From assembly GCA_030704615.1 (NCBI GenBank), contig CM060732.1, positions 2,852,001 to 2,916,000 of the forward strand: a DNA stretch of 64,000 nucleotides, in the 5' to 3' direction. This stretch comes from Takakia lepidozioides (taxonomy: Eukaryota > Streptophyta > Takakiopsida > Takakiales > Takakiaceae). Of the stretch, positions 44,301-54,967 are shown piece after piece. Within the stretch, counting starts at the first letter, position 1. The number at the start of each line of letters is the position of its first letter. Both the position numbers and the translations under genes were made by a program. A model generated the notes under the pieces. It did no database searches. It was given only the letters and a program-made list of their open reading frames with translations, and was not told where the DNA came from.

Positions 44301-47300
44301 GAAAATGAAGTTAGGCAGAAAACTTCCCTGAACTTGTTTCCAGTCAGTGACATGGGGGAGGACATCTTGGATGACCTCAAGGGTCTACCCACTCTCGGCA
44401 CTAGACTGAAATTTAAACTCAGGGCAGGAAGCCTACCTTTGAACAGCAAACAGAAGCAGAGAGGAAAGGGAGAGTGCAATTGCCCGTTGTGTGGGCAATC
44501 TGAAGACAGTATTCATTTTCTGATACACTGTCCAGGGTTCTCTCACCAAAGAGACGCTCTCTTCAAATCTATCAAGGGAATTGTGCCTGTACCCCTGTTT
44601 ACCAACTTTGAAAGTCTCGAGGCTGAGCCAAAAGCCCAGGCCCTCCTGAGGCCTAGTTTTTGGGCAAATCACACACAGCAGATTGATGCTTGTGTGAAGG
44701 GATTTCTAGAGGATATCTGGAAAACCCGGATTAATTCTATATATGAAGGTAAGTCTTACTACCAACGTCAGCCCCTGACAGAGGTAGGTTCTGTCCCTTT
44801 TGTTCCCGCTCAAACTGGGCGCGGGGTCAATGGCCACAAGGCTACGGCAACAACGTCTTATGAGTACAATCTCTAGAATCCATTCAAGTGGGGGTGCTGA
44901 AGGAGTGTATGTCAGCATGCTCCAAAACAGCCAATGTGGCTGTTCGGGGTGAGTTTGGCATTCCGTCCTTAAGCTCCCGACGAGATGAATTCAAGGTCAG
45001 ATGGTGGGGTCAGCTGCAACATATGCCCAACACCAGATATCCTAAGTTAATCGACTCTATATCTTGGAAACAGGACCGCCCTGTCAAACAGGCTAAGTCC
45101 TGGCAGAAGAGAGTAGAAGAGATTCTCAAGGACCTGGACCTGGAGCCACAAGTCTTGACCCTGCTGGATAAATCTGACTTAGAGGCTGTAGTGTCCAAAG
45201 CCAGGTCTGTTGCCATGAGATTGTCTGATGAAAATGAAGTTAGGCAGAAAACTTCCCTGAACTTGTTTCCAGTCGGTGACATGGGGGAGGACATCTTGGA
45301 TGACCTCAAGGGTCTACCCACTCTCGGCACTAGACTGAAATTTAAACTCAGGGCAGGAAGCCTACCTTTGAACAGCAAACAGAAGCAGAGAGGAAAGGGA
45401 GAGTGCAATTGCCCGTTGTGTGGGCAATCTGAAGACAGTGTTCATTTTCTGATACACTGTCCGGGGTTCTCTCACCAAAGAGACGCTCTCTTCAAATCTA
45501 TCAAGGGAAACGTGCCTGTACCCCTGTTTACCAACTTTGAAAGTCTCGAGGCTGAGCCAAAAGCCCAGGCCCTCCTGAGGCCTAGTTTTTGGGCAAATCA
45601 CACACAGCAGATTGATGCTTGTGTGAAGGGATTTCTAGAGGATATCTGGAAAACCCGGATTAATTCTATATATGAAGGTAAGTCTTACTACCAACGTCAG
45701 CCCCTGACAGAGGTAGGTTCTGTTCCTTTTGGTCCCGCTCAAACTGGGCGCGGGGTCAATGGCCACAAGGCTACGGCAAACAACGTCTTATGAGTACAAT
45801 CTAAAATTGAACTCAGGGTAGGCAGAGCTTTCAGTTGAGAATGCACTACAAAAGTGGTTTATGTGTGCTAGACAGCTATTTAGTGAAAGAATTATGAGAG
45901 GCAGCGGTCTCTGTTTCTCTCTTCTCAATCCTCATCACCTAATTGTACCTTTCTGACCTATCCAACCTGGGCTAAAGGGCACAGCAAGCATGGTTCTATT
46001 GATTACATCTATCTTTATCACTTTTTCCCTCTCTACTTCTTATCTCAGTCATTCTGAGATATCTACCAGTTCTCATGGCCAGAAGACCTTCCTGAAAGCT
46101 TCTAATGTCTTCTGCTTACCAATGTGCAGACAATTGAGATGAAGATGAGATTGAAGACCATTGAAACGCAACCACCCAGCAAGTGCCCTCAGCTGCAGCT
46201 TGAGTCTGGGTCCCTTGGGAAGGCATGCTGCAATAAATCCAGAGAGATGGTTCTAATGGTCAGAACTGCCCCTTTGGTAAATCCTTTCACTGGTTGTTTG
46301 CCACATGTAACCAACACACAAGCAAGAACAGATGTCAGCTACTTGTCTTAGGCTCGCAGGCAGGCACTCTATCCAACAACTAACAAGTCCTATAGTTTGG
46401 AGGTCCTTTGGTAGAGAAAGGTTTCTGTCAGTGACTGGTATTTTCTTATGCATGTCAGAGGGAGTTGGTGTAAGAAAGTACTATCGACTCCAATTGTATA
46501 TTTGGAAGGAGGATATAACTGTTGTTGGTTTTCAGAAGACTTTCACCATGAGGGAAACAAACATGCACAAAGGAGAAGATCACATCTGAAAATCAGACAT
46601 TCCAAACCACCAGTGTAATTGTTCTCGATATTGCTGGATCGGCAGGGAGGACCAGAGTCACAAAGGGTGGAGATCATAAAGAGGCAGGTGTTCAAACTGC
46701 AGCACGAGAAAGCCGCCTTAAAGAAGGATGTGATAGATCTGAAGAAGAGAGAGAAGTGCCCCCTCAACCTATCTACTTATTCCAGTCTCCAAATATTAAA
46801 CCATTGCATGCTGTAGTATATACCTGATCCTGTCCACTTCATATAGAGGAAATTACAATCATTGTTCTATCTAGGGGTATTTGCAGATTTTGGAATTGTG
46901 TAGCCTGCAATCATATGAAGCAATGTAATCATAAGTCACAGATAAATACACGAGATGTGTGGTACCCCACATTTTAACTGCTGAGAGGGAGAGGAGTGAA
47001 GAGCTGTAGGTGGGAGGGCAGGTGGGAGGGAGGAATAGAGAATCAGAAAATTGGAAAAAGAAAGAAAATGTTTAGTGGAGAGAATATACTCATAAGACGT
47101 TGTTTGCCGTAGCATGTAGCGGAGAGAAATGGAGAGGAAAAGAAGGTGATGAAAATGAGCTGGAGGGGGAGGGGGCTGGCATTCTTAGGCAGTTTGAACT
47201 GCAGAGGAGAAGCTTGGATGATGCACTGCAGAGGGTCAACCGCCTTCAACGGTCTGTTTTCTCTTCCTAACAAGGACAATTCCTGCTCCAGTCTAAAGCT

Positions 47301-50251
47301 GCGCTCAGACACAGCCCACTGTCATGGTTTATAACATGTGCATTAGACCTAGCCTTTCCAGGGAATGGTCAATAAATAAATATCCCAGCCCGTTTCTGCT
47401 GCATGCCAACAGGGACCAGTCCTATAGCTGCAAGGGTACAGCAAGAGAAGTATACAGAGTACAACTCTTTCTTTCTTGCTATCCATCTGAATCTGAAGAG
47501 GGACTGACAGTTTTGGCCACGAGGCTATGGCAAGCACTCTTCCCATCTTTTGTAAGAGGTCAATCAAAGCAAAATGACATGTCTAGGCAGTGCAGGTGTA
47601 TGAAAATAGCTCCCATCCCTCCCTCCTTCTCACTACCCATCTCCCACATACTAGTGAGTGACCATTGAAGCGAAAAAGAGCTGATGGAGATGCAGAGATC
47701 TAGTTAAAAAGGAGCACAAAGTGGTTGAGTGGCAGCTGCGCCGCAAGTATGCCGAGGCTCAGCTTCAGGAGGCAGAAACAGCACTGCAAAGGACCGAGAT
47801 TGGTGAACTTGCAGAAGCTCTGCCGGGTGATCCCTCTCACTTGCTGGCCATGCTGCCCACCCTTCGAGATTGGCTTCAATCCCTGAAGAAGGTTACCTCA
47901 AGCACCTCAAAGGAGTTTAGTGCACAGAACTTCATTTTGCTGACCAATCTTTCTGGGGAAAGAGATGGAATCCCTCTTTCATCTCCAACATAGCTAGAAA
48001 GTCCAAAGGTCCAGCAGAGGACGATTGCCTTCTCCTGATAGCTTGCATACTTTCAATCTGAGTCGGTCCTCCCTTCCAATTGTTTCCATCACAGCTAGAA
48101 ATGTGCAAACGGACTGTACTCATAAGCTAGAAGAGGTATACTGCATCTGTGAGACAGAAAGGCCTTGACAGAGATAAATGATATCACAAAGATGCCAGCT
48201 GTTTTCTTCCTAAATGGCAAGAGTTCTATAATCTGTCAAATTGCCTAACACGTGGACTAGGAAAACAGTGACTGCTGAGGGTTCAGTGGAAGGACCAGGT
48301 TACTGGCAACATGCTAAGATAGGAATGCAAGCAGGATCAGCAGTATGAAGCAAGCTTGTTCGACAAGGCAGCTGATGGCTTCCCACTCTGGGCTGAGCAT
48401 TCTTTTGTGGTAAACTTTCACAACCTCCAGCTTTCTCTGGCACCCTAGTAGGGAAAATGTGAATCCATGTGCATTTGGATAGCATTCGTCATTTGATGCT
48501 GTGGGATGGACATTCTGAATTATAGCCCTTCTCACAATCATGCCAGTTGAAATATCCCCAGACATGCCAAAACAATTCAACCCTCCTTGAGTTGGATTTA
48601 GCTCCCATGGAGTCAAACTATGCTACCGATCTCCTCACATTCCCAGCCCCCAATCTCTCCCCCGAGTCTGCTAGACTTGTGTGGTCAGTGGGTTTTAAGA
48701 CCACAAGGATATTGCAAGTGAAATAAATCTCCACCCTTTCACTCAACTTCCTGTCTGGCCTCCATTATCTGTCGGTTATATAAGGCTCCATCATCAATTG
48801 GTTTATCCTATGATGTTGCTAGACAGCATGAAAGGGTGGAGAATCAAGTCAGTTATGAGGCATATCGTTGGCATTCCAAAATAGGTGAGACATTTGAACT
48901 CCTAGATGGGAATACATTGTTATGGAAAATGGAAAGCGAGTTGTGCATTTGACTGGCTTGTTTTGATATAGCAGAATTAGCTAGAATGCATCTATTGCAA
49001 GTACAGAGTACAGTGTATATACAGGAACGAGCAGGGTTTGGTGATGAAGAAATACAGCCTGCACCACCATGCACTCCCGGCGAAGTGGATGCCATTGTGA
49101 GTAATTTGAAGAGGGAAGTTCAAGGTTTGCAAAAGGAGCTGGGCAAACTGGCCTGCCGCAGTTGGAAGCACAAAAATACGGCTGTGAGTTCTTTCTGAGC
49201 TTCACTTTTGCACTTAATCAGGTTTTGACTTTTTGGAATCTTTTTGGGAAACTTCTTTCGGTCCCACAAGTCCTTTAGGTGCATTTTTTGCCTTCTTCTG
49301 TGGATAGAGACTGGTAGATTGGACAACCAGCAACATGAAGACCGCCTATGACATGCTTGCGCTGGGAACAACAGGGAAATCGAAAGTGAATAACATTTCA
49401 TCTTTCACTGTATTTCACCTATGAGATCCGTGGGAGATCCAGTTGTCTATTCCGTGATGCCCAATCTCTCACAGAGGTCTTTCACTACGAGGATCAGAAA
49501 TGCTCAGCAGCTTACTTGCATGAGGCTTTTAGTTTTAGACAACCCCTTTGAGCAACAGTTGCTTTTGAGCTCCTTGTGGAGGCCCGCTCTCTCTTTCTGT
49601 TTCTTTCTTTCTCTTGTCCCACAAGCTCTTTGAGCTTTCTGCAGATGTTATAAAGTGCCATTTCATTTTATTTCTTTCAGCTCCATCAGTACAAGGTGCC
49701 GGTTCCTACAACCGCAAATTGCAGGAATTACTCTTCAGTAGATCTCCCCATCTCTCACATTCATGCCATCTCACTGTCATGGACAAAGCTACCATACCAA
49801 GCAAAGTGTATCGAGTACATCTGCCTGCCAAACTTTGCCAGAAAATGAATTTTCTGGCACCTCCCCCCTTCTCACATCACCTTTCCCAATCTTCACAAGT
49901 CCAAGATAGAGACGTAGGTGTATGTAGGGACTGTTTGGGAAAAACAAGAAGAAAGAAAAGAATGCAAGCAAAATCCTATGGTGTCCATGGAAGTACAGAT
50001 GATGTGGTGATTGCTTGGGGATATACCATGTATTAAGCAGTCTGTTCATTCGAAGATGCCATGACTGTCATTGAGAGCCCTTTCCTTGGAATCCAACTGA
50101 AGTCACAGTGATAATATTGCAGCAACTTCAACAGGAGATTAAACAAGACCTTGAGAGCAAACTTGCAGGCAAGGCAGGACTTGGCCTGCTCTCGGGCCGC
50201 CTGCCATCACAGTTCCTAAATCACAGCCGGATTCTTCCTGGCACTGACTAG
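29383..50251 (+). CDS. Coiled-coil host protein, about 14 exons over 20.9 kb
   Basis: Phase-consistent exons: 29383-29688, 30650-30743, 30943-31274, 36310-36409, 36941-37245, 37991-38229, 38474-39198, about 42638-42733, 46130-46276, 46646-46755, 47696-47891, 49025-49183, 49308-49385, 50123-50251. The start is ATG (MSVEAMKSVGHGS); the end is LSGRLPSQFLNHSRILPGTD with TAG. The total is about 1,000 codons. The N-terminal third is helical (RHLEVRWQLFNEALSKFGDF), the middle is Ser-rich and disordered, and the C-terminal third is coiled-coil (KRQVFKLQHEKAALKKDVID; RRKYAEAQLQEAETALQRTE; LKREVQGLQKELGKL). No family is recognised; a cytoskeletal or ciliary role is a guess. The phase at the exon near 42638 is unresolved, so a short exon may be missing. 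Introns hold several transposons and an antisense gene. Confidence 0.7.
31275..33715. other. Large intron without recognised features
   Basis: This lies within the third intron of the coiled-coil gene, before the antisense gene. It is moderately AT-rich; no exon, element end or RNA gene could be supported. Confidence 0.4.
33716..35063 (-). CDS. Glycine-rich TGD5-like small membrane-associated protein (two exons)
   Basis: Exon 1 is 35063-34850 (ATG, MAGDGKKGGLSQVATLWNT). Exon 2 is 33879-33716 (ends VVPKRVVIEL, TAA). They join in phase across a 970-bp GT-AG intron, giving 125 residues. A Lys-rich N-terminus precedes two glycine-zipper blocks, WGPGGAFGIGCGAGVGVG and FGLGAGCGVGIGYGYGYG, then a basic tail FRWDKPPKVVPKR. 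GxGxG blocks with an embedded Cys and a short basic tail resemble land-plant small Gly-rich proteins of the TGD5 type, which act with the TGD complex in lipid import at the chloroplast envelope. The assignment rests on composition and pattern only. The gene is intact and lies antisense inside an intron of the coiled-coil gene. Confidence 0.65.
35206..35275 (+). repeat. LINE 3' end fragment after a CT microsatellite
   Basis: A CTCTCTCT run is followed by TCAATGGTCACAAGGCTACG, then GCAACGTCTTATTAGT. This is the same 3' terminal sequence as in the LINEs at 40185-42192 and 42793-45800. It is a severely truncated copy. Confidence 0.7.
35947..36282 (+). mobile_element. Internal-deletion fragment of the MULE transposase gene
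   Basis: 35947-36040 matches the transposase coding sequence at about 9997-10095 (CTTGCGAGAGGGCC through GAGACGAAGACT). It then jumps to the last coding bases and 3' UTR (about 11103-11294, GAGCGTGAACGAGCTGCAC onward). About 1 kb between them is gone. A short inverted copy of the 3' coding end lies at the junction and makes a perfect palindrome. The fragment sits just upstream of exon 36310-36409 of the coiled-coil gene. Confidence 0.85.
36043..36112. repeat. Perfect 31-bp inverted repeat with 8-bp loop at the deletion junction
   Basis: Arm 36043-36073 (gaggagtttgtgcagctcgt and onward) and arm 36082-36112 are exact reverse complements, separated by gccgatgt. Only the right arm is in the normal transposase context; the left arm is an inverted copy of the same bases. 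Confidence 0.9.
37550..37614 (+). repeat. Short dispersed repeat (AAATGAAATG ... AAAGCTCAAAGAGCTT)
   Basis: The word order AATGAAATG, ACTTTATAAC, TCCAC, GAAAGCTCAAAGAGCTTATG, GGACA also appears at about 40004-40053 (same strand, inside a LINE fragment) and 49612-49675 (opposite strand). Its size and dispersal suggest a SINE-like or LINE-tail repeat. Confidence 0.6.
39291..39751 (-). mobile_element. Truncated LINE 3' end, fragment 1
   Basis: On the minus strand this ends in GGCTACGGCAAACTAAGAGT, the LINE 3' terminus. It encodes eroded C-terminal peptides (NNKQMQRGRGDCNCPMCGQP, AHTQQIDACVKGFLEDIWK). Its 5' side stops in a GA microsatellite at about 39753-39778, against fragment 2. Confidence 0.7.
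39778..40170 (-). mobile_element. Truncated LINE 3' end, fragment 2, with nested short repeat
   Basis: This is a second copy of the same LINE 3' region in the same orientation, ending at the GA run before 39778. It is interrupted by the short dispersed repeat at about 40004-40053. Its 5' side again stops in a GA run (about 40171-40184), abutting the LINE at 40185. Confidence 0.7.
40185..42192 (-). mobile_element. LINE, 5'-truncated, minus strand, RT domain with mutated catalytic motif
   Basis: The RT starts SSSEIVEAIEHSNGYKAGGP at about 42192 and continues RWRQGVIVNLYKKGDREEPG, NYRGITLLNAVGK and QAGFRRNRGCVD. After frameshifts it reads VKKAYDTVWRDGLW and FFDIDQGVAQGC. The catalytic box reads MFADHFAGIGE, so one of the two essential aspartates is His. 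The C-terminus carries a CCHH-like knuckle, CNCPLCGQPEDNIHFLIH. The open part 41562-40192 is 456 codons. There is no endonuclease domain. The copy cannot be active. Confidence 0.85.
42193..42637. other. Intron sequence between LINE and exon
   Basis: A GA run and sequence without recognised features precede the exon of the coiled-coil gene that begins near 42638. Confidence 0.35.
42793..45800 (+). mobile_element. LINE, 5'-truncated, plus strand, with target duplication and internal tandem duplication
   Basis: The element is flanked by CTAAAATTGAACTC (42779-42792 and 45801-45814), a 14-bp target duplication. The RT is intact at the catalytic box (MFADDFAGIGE, about 43519-43551) and shares most peptides with the minus-strand LINE. 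One frameshift lies near 43415 and an in-frame stop at 43897-43899. Bases 43943-44870 are repeated at 44871-45800, so the C-terminal half (KSLESIQVGVLKECM to NGHKATANNVL) occurs twice. It ends at TTATGAGTACAAT without a poly-A tail. The insertion lies just 60 bp downstream of a coiled-coil gene exon. Confidence 0.9.
43943..45800 (+). repeat. 928-bp direct tandem duplication inside a LINE
   Basis: Unit 1 runs 43943-44870 and unit 2 runs 44871-45800. Both begin CTCTAGAATCCATTCAAGTG and end TGAGTACAAT. They differ by scattered substitutions and small indels (for example CTGTATGTCCGAAG versus CTGTAGTGTCCAAAG). The second unit keeps a 301-codon open frame (44888-45793). Confidence 0.9.
47080..47120 (-). 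repeat. Minimal LINE 3' end fragment
   Basis: The plus strand reads ACTCATAAGACGTTGTTTGC then CGTAGC, which is the reverse complement of the LINE 3' terminus. Only about 35 bp are preserved. Confidence 0.6.
49612..49675 (-). repeat. Short dispersed repeat, inverted copy
   Basis: This is the reverse complement of the repeat at 37550-37614 (CAAGCTCTTTGAGCTTTC, GTTATAAAGT, CATTTCATTT). It ends at a CTTTCAG that may serve as a splice acceptor for the coiled-coil gene at 49681. Confidence 0.6.
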
Positions 50252-51640
50252 GTCAACTCTCTTTAAATTATTCGAACTAATCGAGCTGTCTTTGCACTGA
50301 AGCATATCTTGGAAGACTTTAATTCGGAGAACAGCAAAGCAAGGGTCTAGACTTTTAGTACATGAAGTTTCTTAAATGAAGAAGAAAAGATTTTCAGCTG
50401 ATGGAATCAGTGGGTGAGATGAGAGGATGCTGAACTGGTGATACTGCTACAATTCTTGTAGCTGTACTCTTTTGAGTCAAGAAGAGCAGAACAGGATGCA
50501 GAGGAAATTACTATTTCTAGGCCCTAGCTCAAGACTAGCTCCATAACCAGTGTAATCCATTCTTAAATGAATGCATACCTTTTGGGGACAAGCAGTGCTA
50601 GAACTACCAAATATTGAGGACGCCAAATGATTGCTGGGAACTCTTCACCAGGTTAGAGTAAAAATAATTATCATGTCATCCTAATTATTTTAAATATGGT
50701 CAGTAATAACCAGATGAGTGTCATTGTTACAGCTCTAGTACTCAGCTCTGATTGCCATCCAGCAGAACAAGTTGGTGACAGCAGATATTTGCCACTAATC
50801 GAGCATGTTCACTCAAGGCTTTATTGGTACTTCATAATGATTCATGTAGGAAGCAACTGTGTTATTCTATCTGAAGATGCCTGTGGTTGCGAAGCCACTC
50901 AAATTCAGTGAGCTTCTTATCTTCTTACTCAACCCATCTGAACCACAAGCTACCATGTTTTGCATCATATGTTACAGATAGTCGTAACAGAAATATGCTG
51001 ACTTCTGGATGGCACTTACATGTACCAAATCTATGTTGGCTTCTGGAAGCCACTTAGAGAGGATATCGTTAATGCCAATCAAACTCTTACCTGCCAGATC
51101 CATGTATAACATGGAAGTTCATACCGGTGTTGATTTTACTTCAGTAAGTCGTAGAATACACACGGTTGTCTTCGTAGCGGTACACAGAGTGCCTGCCAAC
51201 AGAAACCTTTGTTTAGTTAGGAACCATACATGCATGAGATATACTTTTGAACATTCCCTGTAGATGTTACTATGAGGTGCCATTCCCCCCTGGTCCCTAG
51301 GGCCAGTCAATGAGTTTTAACCCACTCAGCTAGGAATAACCTGAAGAGTGCTAACAGCTCATCCACCAGAAAGAGAAGAAGAAAAAGAGCTTCATGAGAA
51401 CTGTCCGTAGGCATGACCGGCAAGCATTATGCATATTTCCGTCCACCAGATCAAGAGATTTCAAATGAGAAATCGAAAACATAAGCAGTGCTACTGTCTG
51501 CATACCTCCAGTGCTGAAGCTACTAGCAACAGCGTAGCTTCCTGCCATGGCCGGCCTATGAGCTGCAAACCAATTGGCAGAACCTTGGAATCATACCTGC
51601 AGTCAAGTAAGGATTCAATTAGAACATGGTATACAGAGGA
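50252..51640. other. Stretch without recognisable gene
   Basis: This is sequence downstream of the coiled-coil gene, containing its 3' UTR. No further exon, element end or RNA gene could be supported. Confidence 0.35.
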
Positions 51641-52010
51641 TTAATGCTCCACAGGATCGAGGCCCTCACCCGGCTTGACTAATTCGAGGCACTTCCTCAA
51701 CTCAGCCACCTCATTGGCCCTCCTCATCTCCTCCTCCCTCATCCTCAACATTGGGCTAGGAACGACCACTTCCAAAGGCCCTTGAACCTGACCTTGGGCC
51801 TTGGCAAGTGCAGCCTTCGCTGCAGAGGAAGGGGTCGCTATAGGGGTGACATCCAAAAGTTCCCCATACCGGGATCCCGAATGGGTGATGCGCTTGCTAA
51901 TTTCACCCGTCTTGGTGGCCGGGGGTGTGCTCAACTGTGCATCCAGCTCAGCAACAACCTCCCGAACAGGAGAGCTGGCTGAGCCGGCCCTGGCGCATCC
52001 AAGATAGGGA
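51641..52010 (-). CDS. Unidentified coding fragment, possibly gag-like
   Basis: The frame reads GCARAGSASSPVREVVAELD, TPPATKTGEISKRITHSG, then a helical end (MREEEMRRANEVAELRKCLE) and stops at 51641. The mix of Pro/Ala-rich linker and charged helix is typical of retroelement gag or adaptor segments, but no zinc knuckle or other signature is present. The 5' side abuts the foldback element at 52038. Confidence 0.35.
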
Positions 52011-52037
52011 CAAGATGGGGGACTAGCCTTGTACTAG

Positions 52038-52160
52038 GTAGCGCACTGGAACGCGGCCGCTTCGGGCCGTAGCAAGAGCTGTGCGTGGCGAGACGTGGGA
52101 GTGTTGAGCCAGTCACAGCGACCTGCTACAGCCCGTAGCAGCCGCGCTCCAGTGCGCTAC
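52038..52160. mobile_element. 123-bp foldback MITE
   Basis: The left end (GTAGCGCACTGGAACGCGGC, continuing CGCTTCGGGCCGTAGCA) is the inverted, slightly diverged copy of the right end (TGCTACAGCCCGTAGCAGCC through CAGTGCGCTAC). The arms are about 39 bp with about 40 bp between them. No target duplication was found. Confidence 0.65.
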
Positions 52161-52379
52161 AAGACGTAATGTCATTGTCGCTAAGGATGGAGCAGGTCAT
52201 AAAGTGACCTGCTGAGTAGGTCTTTCAGCCCTGTCACATCATAAAGGACACACAAAGAACACAAAATACGAGATGAAAAAAAGGGGACATGCTACAGGAA
52301 ATAGCAGGCCTCCTCGTACGCAATCAAAACCTGCCACGTCCGCGAGATACTCACGGCAGTGCATTTCGGGGGGCGGACG

Positions 52380-52535
52380 ACTCCGCTGGATTTTTCATCC
52401 ATGTCGGATGTCATCCATACCGGGTGACATCCTGGAAACCTACGGAATTCATCCCTGCTGGAAGAAATAGACCTATCAGCTATAACAATTTTCTATCCAG
52501 ACCGGATGAAATCATGGGGCACGATTCTGGTTCAC
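52380..52535. repeat. TTTTTCATCC/GGATG palindrome units
   Basis: The pairs tttttcatccatgtcggatg, catccataccgggtgacatc and atccagaccggatgaaatc belong to the palindrome family also found at 56610-56900, 59290-59870 and 61340-61840. Confidence 0.6.
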
Positions 52536-52639
52536 TTCTCTAAACCCTAACCAATTGCTGGCATTTGCACTGCAGAACTCCATAAAAGACAACTTGGTCT
52601 ACACAAAACGAAAATCATTGAGAGTGAGATCCCCAATAA

Positions 52640-54967
52640 GACCCAAGCCCTCGTCCGAGATGTCATCGTCCTTGCAGGTAGCGGTCGCGGACCAAGTACA
52701 GATCCAAAGTTGTCAAGTCTATAGCAATCCCTGACCCAAGCCTTTAAGAGACGATATTGTCAGAGATAGCAAAGCACTACTCAAAAGCCATCAAACCAAA
52801 GATGTGGAAAAACTACATCATATCACCACCGCCTGTGTGGACCCGGCCGAGAAGGTATGCAAATGTCTGCTACTATTTTACTATCTCATTAAAATCCTCT
52901 GTCAGCTATCAAAATTGCTCTCTAACATATGTTACAAGATGAGTGCGGAAGCGTGGAGGCAGCCGTGGCCCAGCCACGACGTACGGGGAGCGGGGCCCCA
53001 GCGCTGACCTTAAGTCGTACTGAGATCAAGTACATCAGCCGCGTGGTTCAGGCGTGAGGCCCTGAAGCGTGCGAGCAGAGGGCGGGTCTTTACCTGCAGG
53101 ATAACCAAAAGCTGAGACGGACCGGCGGACGCCGACGTTAACCGCAGCGGTCCATGGCTTGGACCGCTACACGCGGATCTGCGCCCCGCCACGTGGCGGG
53201 GGCGTTTTACCCAGCGGATGAGGCGTTTGCAAATTCCCTTAAAGGGGGGTATTCTTACCTTTAGCTATTAGATTCAATTTATACCCCTCTACCCTCTAAG
53301 GGTTAGGAGCCATTATCTAAGGCGTCAGTGGTAGATAAAATCTAGGATTTTGGGAGGATGTAGCCTTGGAGGGGAGCGTTATTATGATTCCAAGAGAGAG
53401 CCAAGCGGGCCTATGAGCAGTGAGCTAGAGGCGGAGACCTCGAGAGACAAGGAGGAGAGAAAGTACTATGTCCTAAAAACTCGGCTACAGTGTTGTTTTT
53501 GTGCAGCCTCTTCTATTTGACACATTCATCAAGAAGAATTCAGTTTTGAATTTTGGGGAGACGGTTGTATGGTTGACTCCACAGTGGACCCTATAGAGTA
53601 TGACATTCTCTTCAACCATGTCTCACCACGCAATATTCCATGCGACATGGGGGGGAGGGCTTGGAGGCATGGGAGGACAAGAAGTCCCACTTTCATTCAA
53701 ATGCTGATGGAAACATGTTCAAGCATAGAAGGCAGGTTGTTGGACATTGCAGCGCACACAAGTAGGAGATTCTTGTAATTGCGGTGTCGTTATTAGAGTC
53801 CATTGTCTTCTATAGATATTCATGGATTTACTATGGCTACTCATGATTGCCATTGACATATTTGTTCTTGATCACTAGACTCATGGATAGGTGCTTCAAT
53901 GTACTGGGCCGGGCGCGAGTCTAGTCGGCATGTCTTCGCATTTGAAGGAAAAACAGCCTTCTACGACTCCCATGTAGCGGGCCTGCAACAATTGCCGGCA
54001 GAGGAGGAGCATGAGGACGATGAGGACTGGCAAGAAAGAACCTTCTGGCAAAGAATGCCATTTGTATTTCAGTCTTTGTTTCATCAACCATCTCCTCATT
54101 GGACGAGTTTGCAAGGCTGTAACATGGCAGTACGTAAATATTGCCATATGTCAACAAGCGTTTAGGGTTTATAATGGTCAAACATAGATGTCGCTATAAT
54201 TGAACCCAACACGCTTACAATGGTGCAACTCACTCAAATATATGCATTGGGGGAAGCGGCTTCTCCCGTACTTGAGCCTCCTCAACTTCGGTCTCCTCCT
54301 CCCCTTCTTATTTCTTCTCCCATTATATGCAAACACGTCTGCTAGAGATCCATTAGGAGGGCGGAGAGGCCTAATCGGGTAAAGCAGTTACTGGCTGCAA
54401 GAAATGAGAGAATTGGCAATTGAGGGAGGCCCAGTACGGGAATTGTCAAGGCCAAAGTACTCAAGTTTATCGCTTTGTCCACGTCTGAAAATGACGGCGA
54501 TGAGGAGGACACTTTGCAAGCTTAGGTGGAGAGTGAATGGCAATTTCCTAGCCTCTCTTCAGTCAGTGTGGGATTTATTTAGTCTTAAAAAAAAGCCAAT
54601 TCAACTGTATTATGTGATGGGACCTCTTATCTTCGGCAGAAAAATGACACAACAATAGGCTAGTATAAGGTGTTGGGAGCAACAAGACCTTTACAAATGA
54701 TATAATGATGTTGCAATAAGCCAATGTCAGGCTTTACTTTATAATTTTGGGTGACCACAAACAAAAAACGTCGCAGCATCCTGCCATTTTCAATTCTTTT
54801 TTCAAACCCTAAATGTGAATAACGGCGCCGCAATACGCCTAGCCGCATCCCCGGAGTTCAAAAATAGTGCCTATTACCGTGGATATATGCCCTATTACCG
54901 CCAATAACTGCAGATAATTTCTAATTCCGTGGATGCACGCTCATGGGCTCATGAAATAATAAACCTC
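52640..54967 (+). mobile_element. Second, eroded copy of the methyltransferase-carrying transposon
   Basis: A piece ending KHYSKAIKP, then EKLHHITTACVDPAEK before gtatgc (52856), matches the exon ending KHYSRALKPTMTLEKL, SCVDGAEK of the first copy. 53545-53770 matches the exon with VDPVTYDVLYNYV and RSPAFIQTLMETC, and 53898-54050 matches GASMWAGTLSNRHVFAFKPD. The right end (CTCATGAAATAATAAACCTC, to 54967) is the inverted counterpart of the terminal repeat at 11952. Subterminal CCTATTACCG words are present at 54870-54900. The exon carrying the DIPD loop, the transposase and the left end are missing. Sequence at 52.95-53.5 kb is unrelated or too diverged. Confidence 0.75.
53545..54060 (+). pseudogene. 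Methyltransferase-like C-terminal exons, second copy
   Basis: The first exon reads VDSTVDPIEYDILFNHVS and RSPTFIQMLMETCSSIEGRL, then LDIAAHTS before gtagga. The next exon follows gatag at the same split codon, reading ASMYWAGRESSRHVFAFEGK. The AdoMet loop LDLTCGTG of the first copy is LDIAAHTS here, so cofactor binding is lost. The conserved intron position and the conserved RSP-FIQ and RHVFAFE motifs show which residues are under family constraint. Confidence 0.7.
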
